From Choanephora cucurbitarum (Eukaryota > Mucoromycota > Mucoromycetes > Mucorales > Choanephoraceae): 64,000 nt of DNA. This document shows positions 11,772-23,169 of this stretch, piece after piece. The notes under the pieces are model-generated. The model was given only the letters and a program-made list of their open reading frames with translations. It had not been told where the DNA came from and ran no database searches. Made by a program: the position numbers and the translations under genes. Each line of letters opens with the position of its first letter. Within the stretch, counting starts at the first letter, position 1. Location of the stretch: the NCBI GenBank assembly GCA_025331435.1, contig JAIWNI010000016.1, positions 310,001 to 374,000 of the forward strand, read 5' to 3'.

Positions 11772-14438
11772 TTAGTCCATATCAAGTTCATCGTCTTCGT
11801 CCATAGGTTCAATGTAGCCAGCTTCACTTTCATGGTTACGCAAAAGTTCAATTTCACCATCAGCACCAACATCGACACGAGCTACTTCATTGTTGCGGAT
11901 ACCACCATCAAGAATCAACTTGGCCAATGGGTTCAAGATACGCTGTTGTACAAGTCGGTTCAATGGACGAGCACCAAAGATAGGTTCATAACCATTTGTT
12001 CCAAGCCATTGTTTAGCAGCATCAGATACTTGCAAGCTAATACGACGATCCTTCATACGATCTTGGATTTCTTCAAGACGAACATCAACAATACCAACAA
12101 TGTTGTTCTGAGAAAGACGGTTGAAGATGACCAATTCATCAATTCTGTTGGTGAATTCAGGACTAAAGTGCTGACGAACGATTTCCAAGATCTTTTCCTT
12201 CAAGAGAATAGTGTCACCAGCATGGTCATCCACCAACAAACCAGAACCCAAGTTAGAGGTCATGACAATGATAGAGTTACGGAAGTCAATCTTGCGACCC
12301 TTAGAATCGTGAATGAAGCCTTCGTCCAATACCTGTAAGAGCACATTAGCCACATCCTTATGTGCCTTTTCTAATTCATCAAGCAAGACAACAGAGTAAG
12401 GCTTGCGACGGACTTGCTCAAACAAACCACCTTCCTCATGACCAACATAACCAGGAGGAGCACCAATCAACTTGGCCACGCTGTGTTGTTCCATCAGTTC
12501 ACTCATATCAATACGGATCATGTTACGAGCATCATCAAACAAGAATTCAGCCAGAGTCTTACAGAGCAATGTCTTACCGACACCAGTGGGACCCAAGAAC
12601 ATGAATGAAGCCAAGGGCTTGTTGGGATCTTGAAGGCCAGCCTTAGAGATACGGATAGCGTTAGAGACAGCCTTGATAGCAGGGTCTTGACCAACCACCT
12701 TCTTTGCCAATTCGGATTCCATCGTCAAGAGCTTCTCACGTTCAGTCTTGGCCAAGTTCTGTACAGGGATACCAGTCCAACGAGACACAACTTCCATGAT
12801 TTGTTCAGGGCGTACCACTTCGGACAAGATAGTGTTGTCAGGGTTTTCATTGGCTGCTGCCTCACTCATCTTGCGTTGGTATTGTACTTGAAGTTCAGCA
12901 ATGCGTTGTTCAACATCAGGAATAGCGTAGAATTCGATATCAGCGGCTGTATCGATATCTTTGCGGTTCTTGGCCTCAATGGCTTTGGATCTGAGGTCAT
13001 CCAGCTTTTGTTTCAAGTCACGAATCTGATCCAAGCGACCCTTTGTCATTTCATACTTGAGCTTGAGAGGCTTCATCTCTTCATCTAGATGAGCGATTTC
13101 TTCTGTGACAGCTTGAAGACGTTCCTTGGAGTCCTTGTTGTTCTTTTCTTTCTCCAGAGCCTTGGCTTCGATTTCAAGTTGGAAACGCTTACGTTCAAGC
13201 ACATCGATTTCTTCTGGTTTGGAATCCAATTGGACACGGGTATTGGCGGCAGCTTCATCAATCAAATCAATGGCCTTATCTGGCAAGAATCGGGTGGTAA
13301 TGTAACGATCTGAAAGTTGAGCAGCAGTGACCAAACTGGAATCGGTAATCTTGACACCATGGTAGTTTTCGTATCGTTCCTTGAGACCACGCAAAATAGA
13401 GATAGTAGCAGGTACAGAGGGTTCTCCAACATCCACCTTCTGGAAACGACGTTCAAAGGCAGGGTCCTTTTCGATTTCGCGGTATTCAGTAATGGTAGTA
13501 GCACCCACACAGCGAAGTTCACCACGAGCCAGCATAGGCTTCAACAAGTTGGCAGCATCCATAGAACCTTCAGCTTTACCAGCACCCAAGACGGTGTGGA
13601 TTTCATCAATGAACAAGATGACACCTTCTTTGGATTCCTTGACTTCTTTCAAGACAGCCTTCAGACGTTCTTCAAATTCACCACGGTATTTAGCACCGGC
13701 AATCAAGGCACCCATATCTAGAGAGAACAACTTGCATTGTAATGATTGAGGTACATCTCTTTCAACAATACGACGAGCCAGACCTTCCACAATAGCAGTC
13801 TTACCCACACCAGGTTCACCCACTAGGACAGGGTTGTTCTTTGTACGTCTTGCTAGCACTCGGATAACACGACGAATTTCGTCATCACGACCAATTACAG
13901 GATCGAGCTTACCGGCCTGAGCCATCTGTGTGAGATCAATAGCATACTTGGCAAGTGCCTCGTAGACTTCTTCGGCATTCTTTGAGTCTACGCGACGATT
14001 ACCTCGGATTTGGGCAATAGCTGATTGAAGTGCCTTCTTGGAGATACCAGCATCTTTGATGGGTTTAAAGATAGCGTCATCTTCGGTGAAAGACAAAATG
14101 ATGTGATCAACTGAGATAAATGAGTCCTTTTGATCTTTCATGTTCTTCTCGGCTGCACGTAAGAGTTTTGCTGTTTGAGCACCAATCGATACCTCAACAG
14201 GTGCAGGATCTTGAGAGGGTAACTTGGTAAGCATGCGCTTGTATTCTCTTTCGACTAAGCCAGGATCGGCACCGGCCTTTTCCAGGATTGATTTGAATAA
14301 GGGTGTATCTTCAGTTTCGTCCAGTAATGCACAGGCGATATGTGCAGGCATGATTTGAGAGTTGCCGAAGTCGCGAGCTAGAGCTTGAGCTTTCGCTAAA
14401 GCCTTTTCAACTTTGTCTGTAAAATTCATTCCACTCAT
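11772..14438 (-). CDS. HSP104: HSP104/ClpB-type protein disaggregase
   Basis: A single uninterrupted exon encodes 888 residues. The product is the hexameric disaggregase that, with Hsp70 and Hsp40, threads aggregated proteins through its pore after heat stress. In order: a Clp N-terminal repeat domain (about 1-145); NBD1 with Walker A GEPGVGKT, Walker B ILFIDEIH and pore-loop KYRGEFE; the coiled-coil M domain (about 405-525); NBD2 with GPTGVGKT, Walker B VVLLDELE and pore loop GYVGHE; and a C-terminal domain. The very acidic end (DDELDMD) resembles the acidic C-terminus of yeast cytosolic Hsp104 and argues against the mitochondrial Hsp78 form, as does the absence of a basic presequence. Being intronless suits a gene that must be expressed when splicing fails in heat shock. 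An array of heat shock elements lies about 85-190 bp upstream of the ATG. Confidence 0.97.
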   Translation of the reverse strand: MSGMNFTDKVEKALAKAQALARDFGNSQIMPAHIACALLDETEDTPLFKSILEKAGADPGLVEREYKRMLTKLPSQDPAPVEVSIGAQTAKLLRAAEKNMKDQKDSFISVDHIILSFTEDDAIFKPIKDAGISKKALQSAIAQIRGNRRVDSKNAEEVYEALAKYAIDLTQMAQAGKLDPVIGRDDEIRRVIRVLARRTKNNPVLVGEPGVGKTAIVEGLARRIVERDVPQSLQCKLFSLDMGALIAGAKYRGEFEERLKAVLKEVKESKEGVILFIDEIHTVLGAGKAEGSMDAANLLKPMLARGELRCVGATTITEYREIEKDPAFERRFQKVDVGEPSVPATISILRGLKERYENYHGVKITDSSLVTAAQLSDRYITTRFLPDKAIDLIDEAAANTRVQLDSKPEEIDVLERKRFQLEIEAKALEKEKNNKDSKERLQAVTEEIAHLDEEMKPLKLKYEMTKGRLDQIRDLKQKLDDLRSKAIEAKNRKDIDTAADIEFYAIPDVEQRIAELQVQYQRKMSEAAANENPDNTILSEVVRPEQIMEVVSRWTGIPVQNLAKTEREKLLTMESELAKKVVGQDPAIKAVSNAIRISKAGLQDPNKPLASFMFLGPTGVGKTLLCKTLAEFLFDDARNMIRIDMSELMEQHSVAKLIGAPPGYVGHEEGGLFEQVRRKPYSVVLLDELEKAHKDVANVLLQVLDEGFIHDSKGRKIDFRNSIIVMTSNLGSGLLVDDHAGDTILLKEKILEIVRQHFSPEFTNRIDELVIFNRLSQNNIVGIVDVRLEEIQDRMKDRRISLQVSDAAKQWLGTNGYEPIFGARPLNRLVQQRILNPLAKLILDGGIRNNEVARVDVGADGEIELLRNHESEAGYIEPMDEDDELDMD

Positions 14439-14524
14439 ATTATCGTATGTTGTTTATTTCTGAAGAAAAAAAAATGAAGAAATGTTTACATCTTATATAT
14501 ATTTATTTCATCCTTGCTGTGGTT

Positions 14525-14629
14525 GAAAATTCTAAACCAAAACTGGAAATCAGTAGAAATTCCTCGAATAATCCGGAAACCCTGCAGAAAATCGAGGTTT
14601 TGCTGGAACATTGTGGCAATCGAAATTTC
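14525..14629. promoter_or_regulatory. Heat shock element array of HSP104
   Basis: GAA units occur at 14546, 14556, 14566 and 14576, exactly one every 10 bp, then at 14587. This is the step-type arrangement bound by trimeric Hsf1. Perfect GAAnnTTC palindromes flank the row at 14525-14532 and 14622-14629, and another GAA lies at 14606. The array is 87-191 bp upstream of the HSP104 start codon, the position expected for a heat shock promoter. Confidence 0.8.
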
Positions 14630-14899
14630 TTTTTTCTTTCCTTTTCGATAGATTACTTTCAAACCTATTGTATTTGACTTTATAAACGCACATACACATA
14701 TACATACACACATAAACGCACACACTGTTTTTCTTGCTTGCTTACTATTATTTTATTTCTTTATTTTTTTTTCAAGTGTTGTCAATTAATATATCAGTAA
14801 TAATGTAGAAATTAGGGTGAATTAACATGGGTGTTTTAACCATTGATTAAACACCTGCATTAAGGTTAAATAATACGGAACAGATCGACGTCATTAGAA

Positions 14900-16234
14900 T
14901 TAATTTGGTATTGCTATCTTCTTTTTGGGTACTGAAGGTAGTGCGTCGTAGGGTTCTTGTACAACGAATCGAGTAGAAGACGTCTTTGGCTCCAGCTTCA
15001 CAGTTTCCTTTTTTGTCTCTACCTCAAAACCTTGGTCTATCATTTGCGCTCTTTCACTTTTTGTCTTTTGACAGGCAGACACTTTATCACGGATTTGATT
15101 CTCCAGTAAGAGCCGTGCACCTAAATGGCTCTTACTCTGTGCCTTGGATGAGACCATGACAACCATACCGCCCACTGCCAGTGCTGCACCACCTGTAGCT
15201 ACAGCAGCACTTCCTAATGCTAATCCGCCCAAAGCCGATAATCCGCCAATGGCACCACAACTCCAGCCAGCTGCTTCCATCTTCTTGTTTGAACGAGGAT
15301 CTAGTCTTACTATATAATCAACGATCTCCCTCAGCTGTACAACATCAGATCGAATCTGAGTAGGGATTTTATCTCCTAATTTGTCATGCTCTTCAATCCA
15401 GATCTGAGTGCTCTGAAGGATGGCTTCCACTTGATTGATGAGAATTTCGAGTTGATTGTGAAACGAGACTTCGCTAAATTTTACACTGGCTTGATAGGTC
15501 GAGTAAAGAGAGAGAGATAAAACACTGGCGGCCACAGCTGATTTGGCAATAGTGCTTGTGGTTGAATGAGGTGCTAAAGCCTTTAGATCATCCTTTTGCT
15601 TCTGCACAAGTTCTCTTTGTTCAGCCTCTTTCTTTTTCAGCTTCTTTAACCTTTCCTGTTCTTCTTCTAATCTTCTTTTCTCTTCTTCCTCTTCGTCTTC
15701 GCTATCGGTCGAATTAAAATTGAACCATCCCTTTTTTTTACGCCTTTGTTCTTGTCGATATCTCTTTTCAAACTGCTTGTATTCTTCTTCTCGACGCCGT
15801 TTATCCTCTGATGTCTTTAGGTATTCATTTCCACACCGTACCATAAACTCTGCGAATGCATGTGCTCGTTCAGATGTAATAAGAGTGCCTAAATAGCTTT
15901 TTGGTGTTGTACTTTTTGTCCAAGAATCCTCATCGGGTGCATTCATTGGTTTTTGATCCTTTTTTAAAAATGACAAAATGGAAATCAGACATGAATACAT
16001 GGCTGGCGTTTCGTATCCTATTCTTCTTCTTTTCCTACCTTTGATTTCTTGGGAAGTTCTTGTAAGATGTGTGGTGCGAAATCAAGCAGTGTTCTAACAG
16101 GTGTGCTAAAATCACCTGTATCACGATTATATAGTTCGGATGGAAACTGATAGTCTTCAAAAAATATCTTTACTCATGTTTAGTGTCAAGTCATAAGTTG
16201 CGTTTTTGTTTTCTTCTAGACTTACTGAGGCCAT
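14900..16234 (-). CDS. Uncharacterised protein with charged coiled coil and glycine-rich hydrophobic segment
   Basis: I do not recognise this gene. Three exons are inferred: a tiny first exon (ATG GCC TCA, 16232-16234 at its start), a middle exon of about 115 bp encoding FFEDYQFPSELYNRD and following residues, and a long exon ending at 14900; together about 410 residues. Three parts can be seen. The N-terminal half has a strongly charged coiled coil (runs of Glu, Lys and Arg around KRYRQEQRRKKKGWF and an acidic DSEDEEEEE patch). A hydrophobic stretch beginning AKSAVAASVLSLSLYSTY comes next. Later a glycine/alanine-rich segment (GAIGGLSALGGLALGSAAVA) looks like a glycine-zipper membrane hairpin. 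This suggests a membrane-associated protein, but no function follows from it. Confidence 0.65.
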
Positions 16235-16634
16235 ATTAACAATGAGAAAAATCGAAAAGAAAGGACAAATAAATTTATGCTACGAAAACGACTTGATTTA
16301 TAACAAGATCTCTATCCAATCAAATTTGAGCCTAAAAGTCCTAAAAAAATACCACTATGCCTTTTGGATATGCTTATGTAACATGCTAAAGAAGCTATTG
16401 GCCATAAAATCTTTTGCTTCCAACCTTCCCATCTAGAACCATTGACAACATTTCCTAAAATTAACTGAAATCCCATCAGAAGCAGCTCAACTGCCTTGTT
16501 ATCTCTGCTAAAACGACACAACGCTTTTTTTTTTCATCTTGATAAACCAGATATTTCTTTAATTTTGACTTGCCCTTCTATTGCCTTTTTTAGTGTAATG
16601 TCAGTTTGTGGTAAAAGGTTGCGTAATGGATTTT

Positions 16635-17992
16635 TTAGGCAACATAAATTCGACTGCTTCTGTTCTTCGGAACGGCAAATCCGATTTCTTTGCTTAGCTG
16701 ATCATGCACCACATACAGGTTATGAAGGAGATTTTGTCCAAGCAAAAACACATGATCGTCAGCCTCTTTAGCTGTTGGAATGATAGTGAAGAAACACTGC
16801 TGAGGAAACCTGCTTGCTTCATAGGATACAAAGCTTGATAGAGGTATCTCCAGTACCAGTGGATACGGATCCCGTATTGTTCTCACTCTTGAATGTGAAA
16901 AGGACAAACGAAGAAAGCCGTTTGACGATTTCAAACTACAATCAATAGGCCATATGCTATTTGGTTCAGTAGGTGTCGTATTGAGTCCAGTAAAACCGGT
17001 GTAGATTTGAGTAGCATAGGGTTCTTGTACATAGCTAAAAGTGGTGCCTGAATCCATAATGGCCAGTACAGTATCAGACAAGACGTCCTTCTTATACACA
17101 AGTTTTCCATCGTTTATCACATTTAGCCCTTGCACAAAAGATTGCCAGTATATAAAATGACCATTTGCCTCGAGAGGAATGACAGGCACAGTATATATCT
17201 CGCCTATAAACATGTTGGGATTAGTACCACCGATCGTAAGTTCTCCAGCAACTTCATCAGGCTTTGCCTCCATGGAGAAAGAAAGCGAAAAGATCGGTTT
17301 GGAAATGACTTGGTGGGTTATAAGCTGGCTTATGAATGAGCTCACAACAAACGAGTCTGTCTTGTTTGTAACAATCGAAGAGAATCCTAAACCTAACAAG
17401 CCTTCCGGATAAGACGCTGTTCTGTGAATGTCGTTTAATGAACCATTGGTTTCTGACATGCCAAACAATTGGTGCTCAAGTGTATGATTTCCCAAAGTGA
17501 TTGTATCGTAGCCATATTTACCGTGTATTGAAATGCCACCTAGATAAGATAGACTGAGCTCAGCATTTGCATCTTGATAAGTCAAGGAATAGCTTGCATC
17601 GAATCGACTCGATTGACATTCTTCCGGAGGACAACTGATATCATGTACCCATAAAGCGGGACTATTGACCAACTATTAGCTAGTTCATTTCTGGAGAAAG
17701 GGCTTTTTTGAATCAACTACCTTCCAGTATCAACTACCACATCAAAAGACTGTGGAGGTGTTCCTATATCTATAGTGACATACATTTCGTATGCTCCCCT
17801 AATTAATTGAACACCTGTTTGACTGCGACGAGTGAGGCAAGCCCCTCTTCTCATCAATGGCATTTCGATTACTTTCAGCGAGCTTTGAAGGGGCCTTGTT
17901 GTGGCTACCGTCAATTCAGATACACTGGACAAAATGTAGTAAGCAACAATCAACAAAGAGGTTGAAATCATTTTCTTTGATTGATATTCCAT
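16635..17992 (-). CDS. Secreted pepsin-type aspartic protease (family A1)
   Basis: Two exons (17721-17992 and 16635-17661) give 432 residues. It begins with a hydrophobic signal-peptide-like segment (around MISTSLLIVAYYILSSV) and a short propeptide, then the bilobal A1 fold. The first catalytic motif, DTGSPALWV, spans the intron; the second, DSGTTFSY, lies in the C-terminal lobe. A YGYDTI stretch and the GLLGLGFS motif are also typical. Several N-glycosylation sequons are present. Such enzymes are secreted or vacuolar proteinases; rhizopuspepsin and mucorpepsin are relatives in Mucorales. The start at 17992 includes six residues before the better signal-peptide Met (MISTS); either could be used. 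There is no obvious GPI signal at the C-terminus. Confidence 0.92.
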
Positions 17993-18685
17993 TCTTGATT
18001 TGTTTTTATATACATTTCAGCTTCAAGTAATTTATCAGTTCTACTTATATAGCACTTGGTAGAGAACCTGTTAGTACATATGTATCTCAGGTGCATAGTT
18101 ACATTGTGCATATAATTGTTGCTACTTTTTTTTCTGTAGATGAGTATATCATTTGGCATAAAAGACATTGACTACAACCAATCTTCTATTCGTATGAGAT
18201 AAAAGTTTATCCAAAGCCAACTCCCAATCTTTTAAATGCTGCAGATTGCAAACGAGGTTTTGCATCCAATTGGTTTCTATAAATTTATTGATAGCCATAG
18301 ACACTAATAAGAAAAAAAAATGCCTTTCACAATTGATCTTTTCTAGTTGTAAAACATCAAGTGTCTCTGTTTATTTAGACATATCTTCTGTCAATGACCT
18401 GTAAGCTTTCTGTCGATGCAATGGGTTGCTATGATCATGGTTTAGTGTAAAACCAAGCGACAAGGGTGGGGGTAGGCCTTTCTTTTAAGAACAAGCCATC
18501 AACAAGGACATGCCTTACTTTTATCATCCCGTTGCTTTCAGAATGGATGCTATACCTCCGCCTTATCAAATAATCATATCCATCTCTGCTCAGCATGTAT
18601 AAAGAAAAACCGCTTTGGTGTTTTTAAGAATTTATTATTCAAAAAATAAACAATACTTTTTTTTGGTTTGACAATGGTGTCAGAT
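17993..18685. other. Intergenic region between the protease and the eS31 gene
   Basis: It is AT-rich, with no ORF or repeat recognised. It contains the protease promoter and the 3' untranslated end of the ubiquitin-like/eS31 gene. Confidence 0.4.
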
Positions 18686-19206
18686 TTAGGCTTGTTGATC
18701 CTTTTGGAAGACGTAAGTCAAGTGACACTTGCCACAGTATTGACGGTCCTTGTGCTTGGCCATGAAGACACCAGCACCACAGGTGGCGTTGGGACATTCA
18801 CGACGGAGACGGGTGATCTTGCCAGATTCGTCAACCTTGTAGTACTTGAGGATAGCCAACTTGACCTTAGTACGCTTGTGCTTGATCTTCTTGGGGGTAG
18901 TGTAGGTCTTCTTCTTTCTCTTCTTACCACCACCGAGGAGTTCGGCGTTGAGGTTCAAGGTGTTGTTGTTGGCAATACCGTAGAGAGCGAGTTCACCATC
19001 AACAAGAGGCTTACCGGCGAAAGAGAGACATTGGTATTCGGCATCAATACCTATTTTAGACGATGTTAAGCGCGTGAACCAGATGGCATGCTAACAACTG
19101 TACCTTCACGAGCGGCAATCATAGCCTTAACATTCTCAACAGAGGTGGAGGGGGCGACCTCGAGAGCGAGGGTGTTACCAGCAAGGGACTTGACAAAGAG
19201 TTGCAT
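18686..19206 (-). CDS. Divergent ubiquitin-like protein fused to 40S ribosomal protein eS31 (S27a)
   Basis: Two exons (19104-19206 and 18686-19050) encode 155 residues. The C-terminal 79 or so residues are eS31: the basic start [13 protein letters not shown], then a C4-type zinc ribbon ([11 protein letters not shown] and [10 protein letters not shown]), a component of the 40S beak. The N-terminal 76 residues occupy the place of ubiquitin and end in LLGG just before the basic start, so the processing site is kept. This domain is clearly not canonical ubiquitin: Ile44 is Ser, Val70 is Asn, Arg72 is Glu, Arg74 is Leu, and Lys11, 29, 33 and 63 are replaced. Lys6, Lys27, Lys48, Leu8 and FAGK are retained. 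It probably serves as a folding or export chaperone moiety removed during ribosome assembly, like FUBI on eS30 or the UBL on nematode eS31. Confidence 0.9.
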
Positions 19207-21843
19207 GTCGAAAAGAGAAGGAACAAAATAATTGCCAGTGGCTGTTTGCTACTTAATCAAAAACTTTTTTCAGTGATTGGCTTAGAAGACGTGTGGCTTG
19301 GCTCTAATAATTTTTTTTCTATTTTGAACTGAGACTTGCCATTCTATTTTCTGATTGGATGACAGAAAAAATTAGCAGAATTGCCCTGAATTTGACATTG
19401 GTTTGTGCAATGAAGCCCTTGACAAGAGATGATATTCAGCTTGACATGGTATCTTGGGATTTACAGATCAAATGAGTAGATACATATGAGGAAATAAAGT
19501 TTAGTGTAGTTGAGACTCTATCTTTCGATAAGTTGCTAGCTTTGAGCTTCTTACCAGTTTCACAAATGTACCCCCCCCTCCTTCCATCTTTCAGTGCACA
19601 AGAAGAGCCATTGCAATGCCGCACTGATACATATCAACTACTCAGGCAACTTATGTAGTTTCTGCCTCTATTCCAACATATAATGCAGTATCATATAGCT
19701 TCTAATGGTTCTCAACGTTTACGATATTTTGTAGTTTCTTTTATGGTGTATTCTTAAAGATTTTAGTGTGCGCAAGCAAAATGAAGAGTGTCTCGTATCT
19801 GACGGATGCGATGTGAGCAAGGCAGCAAATACCTTTGTCAATGAACTCACTTTCTATCTTCAGCAGCTATAGGTCATCGTTTAAAATGTTTTAACCTTTC
19901 AACAATATCTAATCAGTATACAATACGACTACGACGATGACAGAAATCCAAAGAAGTCAAAGTCTGAGCTAGGCAAGTTTGTTATCATAGAATACGGTAC
20001 TGTATTTTGTACTGTGGAGATTCTGACGATGCTATAAGCATAAACCATGAATGGAGTAGCCGTCTAACACATCTAAAATTGGGTTAGAAAAAAATTCATA
20101 AAGAAGAAGAAGGACATTGAAGAAAAGAAACTGAAAGATATCCCTAAGGCTGTATGGATCAGCTTCTTTAAAGCCACAAACAACCATGATCCTCATGGAT
20201 AAGAAAGCAAGGCATTAAAGAAATAACAGCCTATGGTCCGCTTTTTCGTCTATCAAGTTCAACCATGTGCTCTTTTCCATGTCTCATCTTCTTGTTAATT
20301 ACTGCATAGACTATGCTGCTGAAGTCTCTGCCAATGAAAAGCTTTATCCATTTGATTGGTAAAGCAAGGTTCTTCCGTTACTTCTCTCTCCCTCCCCCTT
20401 CGAAGCTTGCATTGCACACATATCGTTTGGATATCTTTTCCATTGCTTTAGTTGGCTGAACATGACCTTCATTCTAGCTTTCCAAGATAAGGATATGTAT
20501 ACCCGTTACGTCTATTTCTGAAATAACTAAACAAGGAAAGATAGGATGGAAAGTGATACTTTACATGTGCATCCGCCACTTTGACTCTTTTGTGATGACA
20601 TACATTAACGCCGCCAGCTTCCTTTCAAAATTTACCAAATATTGTCGATTTGGTGCATCTTTGGGTGCCTTGTTCCATGCTTGCAGCGTATATGATTAGC
20701 ATTGCCATTAACCACAACAACAGCAAAGGAGCATCATATCCCCATATGTTGTCCTAAAAAGTATGTATTAGCTTACAACAAGCAAACCTGCTTTCATAGT
20801 CTCTCAATTTAAGAGAGTCTGAATTAAGAGCATGCTCAACATTAGAGTGCGAAGGATATGAACACTCTTGAACAAAGCGACTCTTGTACTCAAGTAACTA
20901 AAGAGCTGTTTTCAACAGACGCTTTTACTCATGTGGTACATCAGAAACAAAGCTGATTTTTTTTCTTCTGTTTACATTCCGTCTTTTGTATTTTGAGTAT
21001 ATTTTCTTTATTAAAATCGAATGCCTGTCTAATGCTTCTGAATAGCACCAATAGAAATTTAGAGACAGAATACGATCTGTCGGTTCCCTATTATGGTATT
21101 CCAGAACAAACATTGAGGACAGACTTGATAATTTCCCTCAAAAAAAATTTAATCAGTGATAGACAACATTGATATCTGTGCCTGTTCAAGACCAATTTTT
21201 TTTTAATATAGAGTACTAACCTACCTCAACCTAGTCCTGTTCAATTGTTCATCCTGCACTTTGGGGGCCTTGTACATACATCAAAGAAGAAACATAATGT
21301 TTCAGGCCTTGAATCAGAAGACAGCATGGATGATTATGGCAATCCAATTTCAAGCACTTACAATGACGTATATAGGGAGCTTTTTTTTATTATTATTTCT
21401 CTTATTTTCTCTCAAAAAGCAATAGATATACGCTAAATACGTTTCTACGAAGACATATAAAAGCAAAAAAGGTACTTTGACGGATACTTAAAATAACAAA
21501 CAATGCATTAAGCACTAATTTATATCAGAAACAATTGGATACGTAATAATAAGAAACACAGAGTGATACTAACAACCAGATAAACAATTACCATCGATTC
21601 GGTTGAATAAAATAGCTTATTTCTACTAAACAACATTGCATTATTCGGCTCTTAACTGATTCACACAGGCTATGCGTTTTGTTATTCAACTGCTTATTTT
21701 TTTTTGCTTTTTTTTTCATTTGACTGTCTATCAAACTTATACATAAATCAGCATGTTGTGTAACCAACACAATGCAGCAAAAAAAAAAGAATGCAGAAAA
21801 CATTGAGAATAAGATTTACATTTCAAGGAAAAAGTTAGTTTTA
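19207..21843. other. Gene-poor intergenic stretch
   Basis: No convincing gene was found in 2.6 kb. Short ORFs are present on both strands but lack splice context, family motifs or good starts. The only structured item is the small inverted-repeat element at 20797-20888, listed separately. The stretch also contains the promoter of the eS31 gene next to 19207. Confidence 0.5.
20797..20888. mobile_element. Small TA-flanked MITE, copy 1 (~90 bp)
   Basis: A stretch bounded by TA dinucleotides contains TCTCAATTTAAGAG near one end and ends GCGACTCTTGTA. It aligns through most of its length with the reverse complement of 57187-57289, sharing ATTTAAGAG, AAGAGCATGCTCAA-like and AAAGCGACT blocks. Two related copies 36 kb apart, each ending in TA, indicate a miniature inverted-repeat element. 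Confidence 0.6.
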
Positions 21844-22875
21844 CAGTGCTCCCACCGTCAATTGGTCGCTTTTTAAAGTTCAATTGATCAGCTTAAAGAA
21901 TACTGTGCTTCCACTCTCAATTTACCTAATTTTTGAAAATCCTGCCTCATTTTTTTTTTCAAACTCTGGTCAAAACAACTGTTTTCCGGATTCTTCTACC
22001 ATCTCCCATTTACCACCTTTGTGGAAAGAAAAGCGCTTGTTCCTTAAAAGCAACAGTTATGACGGAATAACATTAAAGAAGTTGATCGAAATACTTATAA
22101 AATTGTGTAAAAAAATTGCTATTTTTATTTAAAATGTCAACATGGAGGGTATAATGTGTAATGAGATAGTATGATGTTTAGAACATGGATGTAATTTTAA
22201 CTCAGCAGTCTTCTTCTTCATCGTCGTCATCATCCTCTTACATCAATTCAAGATAGAAAGAATCAATCGAGTTTTCCAAATATCCTGTTTGAATTTGCCG
22301 CAACGACTTTGGAAGAAACACTGTCCAGGTTGTACTCTTTTTTCTTTGGTAAACTTGTTGTCATTATTCTTTTGTGTATAAAGCAAAAGAAGAAGAGATA
22401 TGCATTTCATTTATGTCGCCACCGAATAAGATGAGTTTAAAAAAAAAGTTGCTTGATCATCAAGCTGGCAGACTAGAGCCTGTTTTTCGTAATTGTTGAA
22501 GTGCATTTATAAAAGCAGCTATTTTTAATTCAAGCTATGGACAGATAACATTATTTCCAGATGGGCTTTATGTGAACGAGGCTAGCTCCTTTAGCCACTT
22601 TGTTCATCTTAGTGGGTCTGTTCTAGTTAAATCTTGGAAAGCAAATCGTTTGTTATAATATCTCGTCAAGGTGTCCCACTCAATCTTATCTTGATTATAA
22701 TCAAATTCGAAGCAATCATATGCAAGATACCAATACTATAACCCTAAAAGTAATTAACCTGGAATTAGGTAAATTGAGAGTCGAAGCACAGCACTCTTCC
22801 AGCTGACCAATTTGGGTCTAGAAAAGTGTTCAATCGGGGTCCAGAAGAGCAACTGATTGACAGTGGAAGCACTGC
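21844..22875. mobile_element. Non-autonomous DNA transposon-like element, ~1.03 kb, with long terminal inverted repeats
   Basis: The left arm (21844 to about 21930) and the reverse complement of the right arm (about 22765-22875) match. Both begin CAGTGCTYCCACYGTCAAT and both finish with CTCTCAATTTACCTAAT. Within each arm the unit GTGCTTCCACTCTCAATT-like recurs, so the terminal repeats are themselves built of short subrepeats, and the right arm is longer by one or two units. A TA dinucleotide precedes the left end; the right end has CA in the matching place. The interior has no recognisable transposase. The CAGTG end and TA target fit Tc1/mariner or pogo-type elements; family assignment is inference. 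Confidence 0.65.
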
Positions 22876-22920
22876 AATATACATGTATCTCCAAAAGCAA
22901 AAAAAAAAAAAGCATTCAGC

Positions 22921-23169
22921 ATGCACCCAGCACCGGTGGGGCTAATTGCAATTTCTCTTTTGTTATTGTCTTTTCAGTACTTTGCTGAGAATAAATACGC
23001 GTTTCTGGTTGCTTTTGAGCGTATTTGCTTCAAAGACATGCAAGGCACATACTTTACGTTTGTGGAAATATGCACTGCATTTGCAGAGCAAATCAACAGT
23101 GGTCAAGATACAAAAAAGATCTTCTACACGATGTTGATTCTACTTGACTCTTATATGAAGCTAAAATAA
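22921..23169 (+). other. Short unassigned ORF (82 codons) next to the inverted-repeat element
   Basis: The ORF starts just outside the inverted-repeat element and encodes a product with a hydrophobic N-terminus. No family is recognised, no splice partner is evident, and it may be chance or the remnant of a gene. The rest of 22876-23918 shows only AT-rich sequence and the putative alternative exon of the aquaporin at 23616-23719. Confidence 0.2.

Noticed and set aside
11676..13749. Plus-strand ORFs of up to 220 codons inside HSP104
   Set aside because: They are antisense shadows; the sense frame is an unbroken 888-codon disaggregase.
16206..16521. Short ORFs between the uncharacterised gene and the protease
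   Set aside because: They are overlapping frames on both strands in AT-rich DNA. One overlaps the first exon of the uncharacterised gene; none has a motif.
19020..19030. Apparent one-base frameshift in the ubiquitin-like/eS31 exon
   Set aside because: It came from miscounting an A run. The overlapping plus-strand frame fixes the count at three A, and the eS31 frame is intact.
22195..22245. TCTTCTTCTTCATCGTCGTC-like stretch inside the inverted-repeat element, suggesting an acidic coding tail on the minus strand
   Set aside because: No ORF of useful length runs through it on either strand; it is treated as simple sequence.
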